Source of the DNA: Paraburkholderia solitsugae
GTDB lineage: Bacteria; Pseudomonadota; Gammaproteobacteria; Burkholderiales; Burkholderiaceae
Assembly (NCBI RefSeq): GCF_013177695.1
Contig: NZ_WOEY01000159.1
Span: 78,731-142,730, forward strand
Direction: 5' to 3'
Length of the DNA stretch: 64,000 bases
The notes below the pieces were generated by a model, which saw nothing but the letters and a program-made list of their open reading frames with translations, did not search any database and was not told the DNA's origin. Position 1 is the stretch's first letter. Each line of letters starts with the position of its first letter. Shown in pieces: positions 36,074-44,615 of this stretch. Made by a program: the position numbers and the translations under genes.

Positions 36074-37225
36074 ATGAGTCTTCAAAAAACGCTGAAACCG
36101 CTTGCCCTGTTTGTTGGCGCAGCCCTCGCGATCGCGCCGCTGGCCAGTTTCGCCGACGACCTGCCGGTGAAGATCGGCTTCGCCGCGCCGCTGACAGGCG
36201 CCAATGCCGGCTACGGGAAGGATCTGGAAAACGGTGTCCGGCTTGCAATCGAAGAAGCCAACGCGCAGAAGATCAAGATCGGCGACAAGGTCGCGCAATT
36301 CGAACTCGTCTCCGAGGACGACCAGGCCGACCCGCGCATCGGTGTGCAGGCCGCGCAGAAGCTGGTCGACGCGGGCGTATCGGCGGTCGTGGGCCACTTC
36401 AATTCGGGCACGACGATTCCTGCCTCGCAGGTGTACGAGCAGGCCGGCATTCCGGTGATCGATCCGGCCGCAACCAATCCGATCATTACCGGGCGAGGCT
36501 TCGCGAACACCTTCATGGTGATTTCCACCGATGCGCAGAACGCCGGCAACGCGGGCGTCTATGCCGTCGCGGTGACGAAGGCGAAACGTATTGCGATCAT
36601 CGACGACCGCACCGCGTTCGGCCAGGGCGAGGCCGACGAGTTCGAGAAGGCGGTGAAGGCACATGGCGGCAACATCGTGACGCGCGAATACACCGACAAT
36701 CACGCGGTGGACTTCAGCACGCAGATCACCAAGATCAAGGCGGCCAATGCGGACCTGATTTTCTTCGGCGGCCTGGATACCCAGGCGGCGGGTTTCGCGA
36801 AGCGGATGAAGCAGTTGGGGGTGAACGCTCAGCTGGTGGGCGGTGGCGGTGTGATGGATGAGGACTTCATCAAGCTCGCCGGCGACCCGTCCGAAGGCGC
36901 GATGGCCTGGGAATACGGCCGGCCGTTGGCCCAATTGCCGGGCGGCAAGGACTTTTCCGCGAAGTTCAAGAAGCGCTTCGGGGTGGATATCCTGTCGTAC
37001 GCGCCGTTTGGATATGACGGAGCATGGGCCGCGATCAAGGCGATGCAGCAGGCCAAATCCACCTCGCCGGCGGTTTATCGACCTGTTCTCAAGTCGCTCG
37101 ATTACGACGGCGTGACAGGGAAGATTTCCTTCGACAACACCGGGGCGTTGAAGAGCGGCGCTTCCACGCTGTACCAGGTCAAGAACGGGACCTGGATTCC
37201 CATCGTGACCAAGAGCGGAAGTTAA
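36074..37225 (+). CDS. Branched-chain amino-acid-type ABC substrate-binding protein
   Basis: A 383-residue LivJ/LivK-family periplasmic binding protein. The signal peptide is residues 1-27 (LFVGAALAIAPLASFA|DDLP). The mature start VKIGFAAPLTGANAGYGKDLENGVRLAIEEAN and the SGTTIPASQVYEQAGIPVIDPAATNP region are typical. The start at 36074 has a GGAGAGAGAG ribosome site. No livHMGF transporter genes are nearby, so it is an orphan binding component, probably sharing a permease encoded elsewhere. The ligand may be leucine/isoleucine/valine or another amino acid. Confidence 0.92.
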   Translation: MSLQKTLKPLALFVGAALAIAPLASFADDLPVKIGFAAPLTGANAGYGKDLENGVRLAIEEANAQKIKIGDKVAQFELVSEDDQADPRIGVQAAQKLVDAGVSAVVGHFNSGTTIPASQVYEQAGIPVIDPAATNPIITGRGFANTFMVISTDAQNAGNAGVYAVAVTKAKRIAIIDDRTAFGQGEADEFEKAVKAHGGNIVTREYTDNHAVDFSTQITKIKAANADLIFFGGLDTQAAGFAKRMKQLGVNAQLVGGGGVMDEDFIKLAGDPSEGAMAWEYGRPLAQLPGGKDFSAKFKKRFGVDILSYAPFGYDGAWAAIKAMQQAKSTSPAVYRPVLKSLDYDGVTGKISFDNTGALKSGASTLYQVKNGTWIPIVTKSGS

Positions 37226-37263
37226 GCGTCTTCTTTCGCCCATCACGGCGTGGTTGTTCATGC

Positions 37264-37294
37264 GGCAGGGCGGTGCTCGTTTACCGCCGCTGCC
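37264..37294. terminator. Hairpin between converging genes
   Basis: GGCAG-GGCGGT pairs with ACCGCC-CTGCC with one bulged G and an 8-nt loop. It sits between the binding-protein stop (37225) and the DUF3857 gene stop (37321). It lacks a clear T-run, so its terminator activity is uncertain. Confidence 0.4.
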
Positions 37295-37320
37295 TCTGGC
37301 ACGGCCGATGCCGCCCGTGC

Positions 37321-39240
37321 CTATTTGACAACCTTCACCACCACCTCGGCATCGAGATCCCGCTCGATCCGGACCAGATCGTCCTTCACGCCGGCAAATT
37401 CATCCGCAGAGCAAATCTGATGCCCAAACGCGGCTCGAAGGTGTCGCCTGACCTGCAAGACCCGCCCGGCGGGATCGAACACGTAGCGGGAAGAAAACTC
37501 GACGAAACGATCCTTCACCGTGGCGTCCGGCGGCACATCGGTCACCCGAACGAAGCGCGGCAGCGTCATCTCCAGCGTCTCGTCGAATTCCCCGCCGATG
37601 CAAGCCCACGGCTGCGTCCTGGCAGGCTCCGCAAGCCACGCCTGCACCTGCCCCGCCATTCCGCCGGACAAGCTCGTCAAGGCCGGCACGGCTGTCGTGC
37701 CGTCGGTCCAGACAAAGTGCTCGACCGTTCCCTGCATCGACGTGGAAAACGGTCCGTCTGTCGCGGCCACATCGCTCGTGTGCAACTGCGCGGTGCCATG
37801 CAAGCCAGTCAGCAACAGGCGATTCGCGGCGATCTGCTGCGTGCGCTGCCGCGTTGCCCGCCGAAACGTATTGCGTTCGAGCTCCGCTGTATAGCCGTCA
37901 TCTTCCACGCGGTAAGCGTAATTCGCCGCTCCGCTCTCATCGATATCGATCTGCAGGCGTGCCGTCCGCTCACGCAACTGCGTGGCCGGCGTGCGCGATA
38001 ACACGCCGTCGTCGACCAGCAGAACGGGCCGGTCCATCACGCCCGGCGGCAAATACCCAAAAGCGACGCCGCCCGCCGTCGTATCCGCATACAACGACAA
38101 CTCAGGAATCCACACGATTGCATGGTTGATCGCGCTTTCTCCATACCCCGGCACGGACGGCAAACTGTAGTACGGCCCGAGATTGAGCAGCACGGCCTCG
38201 CTGCGAATGCCGACCGCAGCGAGGAGCGCGCTGTACAACGCGACGTGATCCTTGCAGTCGCCATAGCGGTTGCGCAGGATGTCAATGGCCTTATGCGGAA
38301 TCGCCGCCGTCTCGCCGAGAAACAGCGCGACGTAGCGAATATTCAGGCGCATCCAGTCGTACAGGATCCGCGCTTTCGCGCGCGGGTCGCTGGTCTCGGC
38401 GGTCAGGCTCTGCGCGAGTTGCACGATCGCCGGGTCGCTCATCGTCGCGTCGGCAGCAGGACCGCGATAACGCGCGGCGAAACTCGCGAAGTCAGGCACC
38501 GTCGACACCATCAACCGATCGCCCCAGTTCGCATAACCCACAGCACCCGCTTCGAGCGGTGCATATGGGCCGTGGTGGTAGTCGAACACGTAGCGGGTGC
38601 GTCCGTTTGCCGTGACGGGTGGCAGCGCGAAGTAGCCGCGCGCATCGGCATACAGCGGCACGTCGGCGGGCAGGTCGAAGATCAGACGCTGCATCTCGAC
38701 GGGGTCGCGCGTCGGTTCGACCAGGTACGCGAACGTGCCGGCCTGCAGGGGTTTCGTGCGCGTCTTGCGAAACGCCAGATGCACGCGCGAACCGGGCTCG
38801 ACACCCGGAAAGATCACCGTGCGCAACACCCCGTCTTCGAAACTCGGCGCGCCCGCCGAGCGGGGTTCCTGCACGTCGCGGATCGCCTCGGGGCCGACTG
38901 GATGCGCGACGCCGTTCGGGTCGATCGTTTCCGCGCTCAGCAATTGCACCTGCTCGATGTCCTTGTTGAACCACACGTAGCGTTGCGCGATATCGTCGAC
39001 GCCGCTTGTCGTGTTGGCCCGCAGAACCGTGTCGTCGTGTTCTTCGACCGAGCCGTCCTTCTGGATCACGAAGAGATGGACGTCGCGCTCCATCGTCGAG
39101 GGAGAGAGGTCGTCGCTGCTGGTGCTGGTGCTGGTGGTGCTGGAGGTGCTGGAGGTGCTCCCCTCAGCACGCGAGGCGGCTGCGCACCCAACCAGCGCCA
39201 ATACGGCGGCCAGCCTCATGAACGCAGCACACCGCGTCAT
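37321..39240 (-). CDS. Exported DUF3857/transglutaminase-like protein
   Basis: A 639-residue protein. It starts with a signal peptide (MTRCAAFMRLAAVLALVGC), possibly a lipoprotein signal with Cys at about 19. It is followed by a Ser/Thr-only stretch (about residues 28-45) of trinucleotide-repeat origin. A DUF3857 beta domain (about 55-240) precedes a transglutaminase-like core. The Cys-His-Asp triad is visible as RNRYGDCKDHVALYSAL, SAINHAIVWI and SLYADTT. Such proteins are thought to act on envelope proteins or peptides; no substrate is known. The ATG at 39240 overlaps the stop of the upstream AraC gene by 4 bp, so they form one transcript. Confidence 0.85.
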   Translation of the reverse strand: MTRCAAFMRLAAVLALVGCAAASRAEGSTSSTSSTTSTSTSSDDLSPSTMERDVHLFVIQKDGSVEEHDDTVLRANTTSGVDDIAQRYVWFNKDIEQVQLLSAETIDPNGVAHPVGPEAIRDVQEPRSAGAPSFEDGVLRTVIFPGVEPGSRVHLAFRKTRTKPLQAGTFAYLVEPTRDPVEMQRLIFDLPADVPLYADARGYFALPPVTANGRTRYVFDYHHGPYAPLEAGAVGYANWGDRLMVSTVPDFASFAARYRGPAADATMSDPAIVQLAQSLTAETSDPRAKARILYDWMRLNIRYVALFLGETAAIPHKAIDILRNRYGDCKDHVALYSALLAAVGIRSEAVLLNLGPYYSLPSVPGYGESAINHAIVWIPELSLYADTTAGGVAFGYLPPGVMDRPVLLVDDGVLSRTPATQLRERTARLQIDIDESGAANYAYRVEDDGYTAELERNTFRRATRQRTQQIAANRLLLTGLHGTAQLHTSDVAATDGPFSTSMQGTVEHFVWTDGTTAVPALTSLSGGMAGQVQAWLAEPARTQPWACIGGEFDETLEMTLPRFVRVTDVPPDATVKDRFVEFSSRYVFDPAGRVLQVRRHLRAAFGHQICSADEFAGVKDDLVRIERDLDAEVVVKVVK

Positions 39241-40136
39241 GCACCACGCGCCCTGCCCCGCGCGCGCCACGCACGCGGACTCGACGCAAACTCCGCGCGA
39301 AACGCGTGATTGAAATTCGACAGGTCATTGAAGCCGCAATCGAGCGCGATATCGACGACCTTCGCGCTGTCGTCGTGAAGACGCTGCGCCGCCGCTCGCA
39401 AACGTGCCCGCAGCACATATTGATGTGGCGTCACGCCGGTCACGCGCTGGAACGTGCGCAGGAAGTAGAACTCGCTCAGGCCCGCCGCGGCAGCGAGGCT
39501 CGTGAGCGTATGCGGCGCGCCAGGCGTCTCGTCGATCAGGCGCACCGTCTGCGCCACGCGTGACCAGGCGGCGGGGCTTGCGGGCGCTTCCGCGTGCGTC
39601 AATGCGCCCGCCGCCCTGAGCGTCGAGACGGCCAGTTCGACCGCGAGCTCGTCCCACACCGCGTCGCCTGCATCCGAAGCGCCGGCACAGGCCCGTGCGA
39701 TCAGCGGAGACAACGCAGGTAGCGACGGAATGCGCGCGCGCCTGAAATTCAGCGTGCCGCTCGCGATGCCCGCGTCCGCGGCAAGCCGCTCGAAGTACGC
39801 CGGCGCATAGCGAAAGGCGATGCAGCGATCGCCGGCCGCATGCCGATGGCCGCATTCGAAACAGTCATCCGGGTTGCCGAGCAGCAGCGCGCCGGGGGTG
39901 AGCAACTCACGCCCCGTCCCCGCGCGGTAGCCGAACGTACCGGCGACCACCATCGCGATGCATACGCCGGCGTGCCGCTCTTCGAACGGCCGGTCACGTG
40001 GGCCGAAGGTGCAGAGGACGTCCGCGACGTCCCAGCCCGTGCCCTGGGCCAACGGGCGCGCGGTTGTGCTGCCACGCGAGCCTTCCCGCGCGCGTTGCGC
40101 GAGCGCCTGCTGCAAAGTGACGGCAATTTTCCCCAA
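39237..40136 (-). CDS. AraC-family transcriptional regulator
   Basis: A 299-residue regulator with an N-terminal cupin-like sensing domain (about 20-130; TPGALLLGNPDDCFECGHRH) and C-terminal AraC helix-turn-helix pair (about 195-290; HTLTSLAAAAGLSEFYFLRTFQRVTGVTPHQYVLRAR). It seems to start with TTG at 40136, with GAGG 8 nt upstream; no better ATG is in frame. It overlaps the DUF3857 gene by 4 bp and is divergent from the gene at 40248, 111 bp away, a likely target. Confidence 0.85.
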   Translation of the reverse strand: MGKIAVTLQQALAQRAREGSRGSTTARPLAQGTGWDVADVLCTFGPRDRPFEERHAGVCIAMVVAGTFGYRAGTGRELLTPGALLLGNPDDCFECGHRHAAGDRCIAFRYAPAYFERLAADAGIASGTLNFRRARIPSLPALSPLIARACAGASDAGDAVWDELAVELAVSTLRAAGALTHAEAPASPAAWSRVAQTVRLIDETPGAPHTLTSLAAAAGLSEFYFLRTFQRVTGVTPHQYVLRARLRAAAQRLHDDSAKVVDIALDCGFNDLSNFNHAFRAEFASSPRAWRARGRARGA

Positions 40137-40247
40137 GATGCACCTCGGCTGAGTCCGTATCGTGGTTTTAGCACATCGGCGGCCGGCGCGGTTTTGCCCG
40201 TTCCGGCGATGGCGCTGTCACCGAACCTCCGACGGAGCACACACACG

Positions 40248-40793
40248 ATGAACATGCTGGACGACACCCTGGAGCGCGGTTTTCACGCCGCGTTGACCGC
40301 CCCGGCGCGCGCCGCCGATATCGATGCCGCCGACGACGTCTACGGCTGGCTGATCGGCAGTTGGGACATGGACGTGCTGCATTACCGCGTCGACCTCGGC
40401 AACGCGCGCCGCCGTGGCGAAATTCATTTCGGCTGGGTACTGGAGGGCCGCGCCGTACAGGACGTGTGGATCATGCCGCCACGCAGCGAGCGCCATGCGG
40501 ACCACGCGCCCGCCGACACCATGTACGGCACCACGCTGCGAGTGTGGGACCCGGCGCTGAGGGCGTGGCGCGTCACATACCTCAATCCGCGGACCGGTCA
40601 GCGCGATGGACTGGTCGGCCGGCGCATCGGCGACGATCTCGTGCAGATCGGCACGCACGCAGACGGCACACCGATTCGGTGGAATTTCACCGAGATCACG
40701 AGGGATTCGTTCCGGTGGACCGGGGTCGCGCTGGCGCAGGACGGTGTGACGTGGACGCTCGAGGCGGAATTTCACGCGCGGCGCAGGCGTTAG
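40248..40793 (+). CDS. Conserved protein, probable lipocalin-like beta-barrel fold
   Basis: A 181-residue protein with no signal peptide. The pattern DVYGWLIGSWDMDVLHY followed by alternating beta strands (GEIHFGWVLEGRAVQDVWIMP, RVTYLNPRTGQRDGLVGRR, WNFTEITRDSFRWTG) resembles the small lipocalin-like DUF1579-type families. I do not recognise a named member. A GGAG site precedes the ATG. The divergent AraC gene probably controls it. Confidence 0.75.
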   Translation: MNMLDDTLERGFHAALTAPARAADIDAADDVYGWLIGSWDMDVLHYRVDLGNARRRGEIHFGWVLEGRAVQDVWIMPPRSERHADHAPADTMYGTTLRVWDPALRAWRVTYLNPRTGQRDGLVGRRIGDDLVQIGTHADGTPIRWNFTEITRDSFRWTGVALAQDGVTWTLEAEFHARRRR

Positions 40794-40855
40794 GTTGCGA
40801 CCTGGCGATCAGGTGCCCCAAGCCTGCGCACAACAACAACGCACTGCTGCAGGCA

Positions 40856-41521
40856 TCAGTCCCCTTCCCCAATATGCCCGAGCAAAGCCTGCAGCCGCTC
40901 CACATGCCTGAGCAGCAAGTGCCGATGCTTTTCGATCTGCTCGAGCCTGCCGGCCAGGTCGGCCTGAATCGGGTCGTCGAGATCAGCAGCGGCGATCACG
41001 TCCTCCACTTTCGCGCGCATCGACGCAAGGTCCACCGGCGCCTGACTCAAATGCCGCTCGAAACGCCGCACATCCTGTATCGCCAGATCGCGAACTTTGC
41101 GGAAGTGGGCCTGACGCCGATGCGCTTCGGCATCGAGCGTCTCTTCTTCCACGCGCCTGGCAGGACCCGTCTGGCCGAAAATCGGCTCAGGCGGGCGCAG
41201 CACCGTCTTCTTGCGCACCGGATGCGCCGTGCCGCGAAACCGCGCAAGCGGCTGTTCGTTGTCGATCGCTTCACGCGCGTTGGCCGGGATGTCCTGCTCC
41301 GTATGCGGCGCGTTCATCCAGCCATTCGGCAAGCCCGTCACCGCCTCGATGCCGCGCACGAACTCCTCGCTGAATTCGCGCTGGCCGGACAAAATCAATT
41401 TCAGGTAGCTGGCGGAAAAGGTCATCATGCGCGCCAGACGCGTCGCGGCGCCAATCTCGCGGGTCAGCAGCACCAGGTTCGCTCGCCAGACCGGGAGCAG
41501 TAATTCGTCGGAATCTTCCAT
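40856..41521 (-). CDS. XRE-like DNA-binding protein with coiled-coil tail
   Basis: A 221-residue protein. Residues about 15-75 look like a Cro/CI-type helix-turn-helix (ATRLARMMTFSASYLKLILSGQREFSEEFVRGIEAVTGLPNGWM), the form seen in phage-type and stress regulators. The central part is Pro/Arg-rich, and the C-terminus (about 135-215) is a predicted coiled coil rich in Arg, Glu and Leu. The ATG at 41521 has a GGAAGA site 8 nt upstream; an in-frame ATG at 41536 is possible. Converges with the gene at 40248. Role unknown; DNA binding is a family inference. Confidence 0.7.
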   Translation of the reverse strand: MEDSDELLLPVWRANLVLLTREIGAATRLARMMTFSASYLKLILSGQREFSEEFVRGIEAVTGLPNGWMNAPHTEQDIPANAREAIDNEQPLARFRGTAHPVRKKTVLRPPEPIFGQTGPARRVEEETLDAEAHRRQAHFRKVRDLAIQDVRRFERHLSQAPVDLASMRAKVEDVIAAADLDDPIQADLAGRLEQIEKHRHLLLRHVERLQALLGHIGEGD

Positions 41522-41836
41522 CGCTGGGTCTTCCATCTTTTTGCCCGATGTATGGATGACGCGCTCGCACACGTCATCGTTCTGAAAGGGTAGCCGCTTC
41601 AGCGCATGGCACGCAATGCCCGCGCGCACCCTGCGGCGTTCGACGTGTCGAAATGACACGCTACTGCGCGCCGCTGCCCAGGGATAAAACGCCACAAAGC
41701 CCGGCGTTTTGAGTTGACCCATGCATTCGGTCAACGTTCCTCCGCTGCGCGCACGATGTGTGGCATCCTTCCGAACCGTTGCGGCACGCGTCGTGCTGTA
41801 ACGTCAGCACCACCACCATGATTTAAGGATTTTGTA

Positions 41837-41974
41837 ATGAAGAAGATTGTTCTCGCCATCGCAGCAACCGTCGTCGCCCTGAGCGCGATCGCTCCCGCCC
41901 AAGCTTATGAGCAACATCACCCGGTGTGCCACAAGGTGCGTGTCCACCATCACTGGGAACGTCACTGCCACTGA
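41837..41974 (+). CDS. Tiny secreted His/Cys-rich peptide
   Basis: A 45-residue open frame. Residues 1-23 form a clean Sec signal (KKIVLAIAATVVALSAIAPAQA). The mature peptide of about 22 residues (from YEQHHPVCHKVR) has seven histidines and two cysteines, with motifs HHPVCH, HHHWERHCH. An AAGGAT ribosome site lies 7 nt before the ATG, and a strong intrinsic terminator follows at 42009, so this is a complete monocistronic unit. The His/Cys spacing suggests binding of a transition metal such as Cu, Ni or Zn in the periplasm. I know of no named family; similar short peptides seem common in Burkholderia-type genomes. Confidence 0.75.
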   Translation: MKKIVLAIAATVVALSAIAPAQAYEQHHPVCHKVRVHHHWERHCH

Positions 41975-42008
41975 TCGCTGTGCAGCGCCGCACACGGCGC
42001 GTATCGGA

Positions 42009-42036
42009 AAGCCCTGCTACAAGCGGGGCTTTTTTG
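42009..42036 (+). terminator. Intrinsic terminator of the small peptide gene
   Basis: AAGCCCTGC pairs with GCGGGGCTT (one G-T pair) across loop TACAA, followed by a run of seven T. It lies 35 bp after the stop codon. The remaining bases up to 42280 hold only three imperfect 14-bp repeats around CAAGCTGCCGC near 42240-42290. Confidence 0.9.
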
Positions 42037-42280
42037 TGGCCGCTCCGCTTCCACGAGGCGTGGGTCAACCCTTCGACGTTCTATACGTTCGGCGCGAAAG
42101 CCGCAGCATGCAATCACGGACACATGCTGTTACACCTTTGCGGTGTGAGCCGACGCGGCCACGGCCTCGCGGATTGCGAAGCGCGGTGAGCCGCGTGGAG
42201 ATGATGAAATGAGGTGAATACTCGCGATGGCAGCGACGTCAAGCTGCCGCCGCTAAGCTGCCACGGTCAAACTGCCGCGG

Positions 42281-43102
42281 TCACGCTGCGCTCACGCGCG
42301 CCAGCGCCGTCGACACCAGTTCTTCCAGCAAAGGCTCGATCTTCGCAGCCAGCCTTTCGTCGTACGCATATGGCATCTGCTCCTCCATATACGTAATCTG
42401 CGACAACTCGAGCTGTACCGCGTGTACACCCTGCGACGGCTGCCCATACTCCCGCGTGATATACCCGCCTTTGAACCGTCCATTGGCGATAACAGAATAA
42501 CCGCCATGCCGCTCGACCACAGCGGCCAGTTCCTCGCCCAATCCCGCCACCGCGCTCACGCCGTTCGACGTGCCGAAATTGAAATCCGGCAAACGTCCCT
42601 CGAAGAAACGCGGTACGTGCGAGCGAATCGAATGCGCTTCCCACAGCAGCACCTTGCCGTGCTTCGCCTTCAGCGCGGCGATCTCGCCCGTCAGTGCATC
42701 GTGATAGGGCTTCCAGTAAGCATCGCGCCGGCGGGCGACTTCAGCATCGGTCGGCAGATGGCCTTCGAGGTACAAGGGTTCCTTGTCGAAGGTATCGACC
42801 GGCAGCAAACCGGTGGTGTCCTGCCCCGGATAGAGATTCGCACCGTCAGGCGGGCGGTTCAGGTCGACCACATAACGCGCATACGTCGGCGCCAGGATCG
42901 ATGCGCCCATGCGTTTCGCAAACGCGTAGAGACGGTCGAGGTGCCAGTCGCAGTCGTCGGTGCGCTGCGCGACCGGCGTCATCGTTGCGGCGATATCGGC
43001 GGGGATTTGCGTGCCCAGATGTGGGATCGAAATCAGCAACGGCAAGCTTCCCTGATGCAGCGATAAAACCGGCGGAGGTGTTGCAGTAGACGAAGCAGTC
43101 AT
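42281..43102 (-). CDS. hutG: N-formylglutamate deformylase
   Basis: A 273-residue zinc-dependent amidohydrolase that turns N-formyl-L-glutamate into glutamate and formate, the final step of the five-step histidine pathway. The block LLISIPHLGTQIP holds a probable metal histidine. DLNRPPDGANLYPGQDTTGL and WEAHSIRSHVPRFFEGRLPDFNFGT are diagnostic. It is the last gene of the hut operon and works with HutF just upstream. Confidence 0.95.
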   Translation of the reverse strand: MTASSTATPPPVLSLHQGSLPLLISIPHLGTQIPADIAATMTPVAQRTDDCDWHLDRLYAFAKRMGASILAPTYARYVVDLNRPPDGANLYPGQDTTGLLPVDTFDKEPLYLEGHLPTDAEVARRRDAYWKPYHDALTGEIAALKAKHGKVLLWEAHSIRSHVPRFFEGRLPDFNFGTSNGVSAVAGLGEELAAVVERHGGYSVIANGRFKGGYITREYGQPSQGVHAVQLELSQITYMEEQMPYAYDERLAAKIEPLLEELVSTALARVSAA

Positions 43103-43219
43103 GTCAGTCCGGAATCGATGGAATCGATAAAAGTCGAAGACTCAGCTTACTTGGCTTGCTCGGCAATTCACGCGAGCATGTCGCTTCAGCGAGTGGCGTC
43201 GGCAAGCGGTGTCGGCAAC

Positions 43220-44605
43220 TTAGCTGAGCAAGTCAGCGAGCGCCCCGCGATAGCGCGCGTATGCGCCCTCCTCGTCGCGATGCCGGCGGTTGTCGACGAC
43301 CTTGTCGCCGCCCGCGTAGACGTCGCGAATCGGCGACTCGCCATGCTCGCAGAATACAACGCCCGAGAGCCAGGCGTCCGGCGCGTGCTCGGCGATGCTC
43401 GAATGATCCGGATCGAGTACCAGCCAGTCGGCACGGCGGCCGGCTTGCAATGCACCGACCGCACGACCCGTAGCGTGCGCGCCGCCGTCGAGCGCGGCGG
43501 CGAACAGACGGTCGGCCACGTGCGTGGCTTGCGACGAAGCCAGCACGTTGCGCTGCCGGCGTGTCAGGCGCTGGCCGTATTCGAGCAAACGCAATTCCGA
43601 GCGCCAGTCGACGCCGATATGGCTATCCGAACCGACGCCGATGCGCCCTTGCGCGTCGAGATACTCGTGCGCCGGAAAAATGCCGTCGCCGAGATTGGCT
43701 TCGGTGGTCAGACACAACCCCGCGACCGCGCCGCTTTTCGCGAGCGCAAGCGTTTCGTTCGCATCGACATGCGTGGCGTGCACGAGGCACCAGCGGCTGT
43801 CGACGTCGAAGCGATCGAGCAGCCACTGCACCGGGCGTGCACCTTCGGTTTCCAGGCAGGCGTCGACTTCGGCGGTTTGCTCGGCAATATGGATATGAAC
43901 CGGCGCGCTGCTATCGATACCGCTCAGCAAGGCCCGCAATGAATCGGCCGATACCGCACGCAATGAATGCGGCGCAACGCCATAGCGCAACGCAGCGCCT
44001 TCAGGACGCGCCGCGCGCACTGTGCCAATCAGATCGAGCAAACTCTCCGGCGTGTTGATAAAGCGCTGCTGATCTTCACGCGGCGCGCGCGAACCGAAAC
44101 CGCTGTACTGATACAGCACGGGCAGCATCGTCATACCGATACCGCTCGCCGAAGCCGCATCCACCACGCGCTGCGCCAGTTCTGCCGGGTTTGCATAGCG
44201 GCTGCCATCCGGCGAATGGTGCACATAGTGGAATTCGCAGACCGACGTATAGCCCGCTTTCAACATCTCGATGTACAGCCACTGTGCGACTGCGGCGAGC
44301 CCTTCCGGCGTGATCCGCGCGGCAAAGCGGTACATCAGATCGCGCCAGCTCCAGAAGTTATCGGTAGCGTTCGCACGATATTCGGTCAGACCGGCCATCG
44401 CGCGTTGAAACGCATGCGAGTGAAGATTCGGCATGCCAGGCAACACAGGGCCGGCGGCTCTTTGCACGCCGTCAGGAACAGCGGCCGTATCGGGCGTAAC
44501 CGACGTCAGCATGCCGTTGGCGTCCCATTCCAGCAGCACATTGCGGCGCCAGCCGTCGGACAGATAGGCGTGGTCGGCGAATAGCGATTGTTTTGTTTGC
44601 ATCAT
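43220..44605 (-). CDS. hutF: Formimidoylglutamate deiminase
   Basis: A 461-residue amidohydrolase-superfamily enzyme that deiminates N-formimino-L-glutamate to N-formyl-L-glutamate. The metal motif is PNLHSHAFQRAMAG; HIHIAEQTAEV, VHATHVD and VGSDSHIGVDWRSELRLLEYGQRL complete the site. Two adjacent ATG codons start the frame. Its presence with hutG shows this organism uses the formylglutamate route rather than direct formiminoglutamase. It lies 10 bp after hutI. Confidence 0.96.
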   Translation of the reverse strand: MMQTKQSLFADHAYLSDGWRRNVLLEWDANGMLTSVTPDTAAVPDGVQRAAGPVLPGMPNLHSHAFQRAMAGLTEYRANATDNFWSWRDLMYRFAARITPEGLAAVAQWLYIEMLKAGYTSVCEFHYVHHSPDGSRYANPAELAQRVVDAASASGIGMTMLPVLYQYSGFGSRAPREDQQRFINTPESLLDLIGTVRAARPEGAALRYGVAPHSLRAVSADSLRALLSGIDSSAPVHIHIAEQTAEVDACLETEGARPVQWLLDRFDVDSRWCLVHATHVDANETLALAKSGAVAGLCLTTEANLGDGIFPAHEYLDAQGRIGVGSDSHIGVDWRSELRLLEYGQRLTRRQRNVLASSQATHVADRLFAAALDGGAHATGRAVGALQAGRRADWLVLDPDHSSIAEHAPDAWLSGVVFCEHGESPIRDVYAGGDKVVDNRRHRDEEGAYARYRGALADLLS

Positions 44606-44615
44606 CTCTCAGGCC

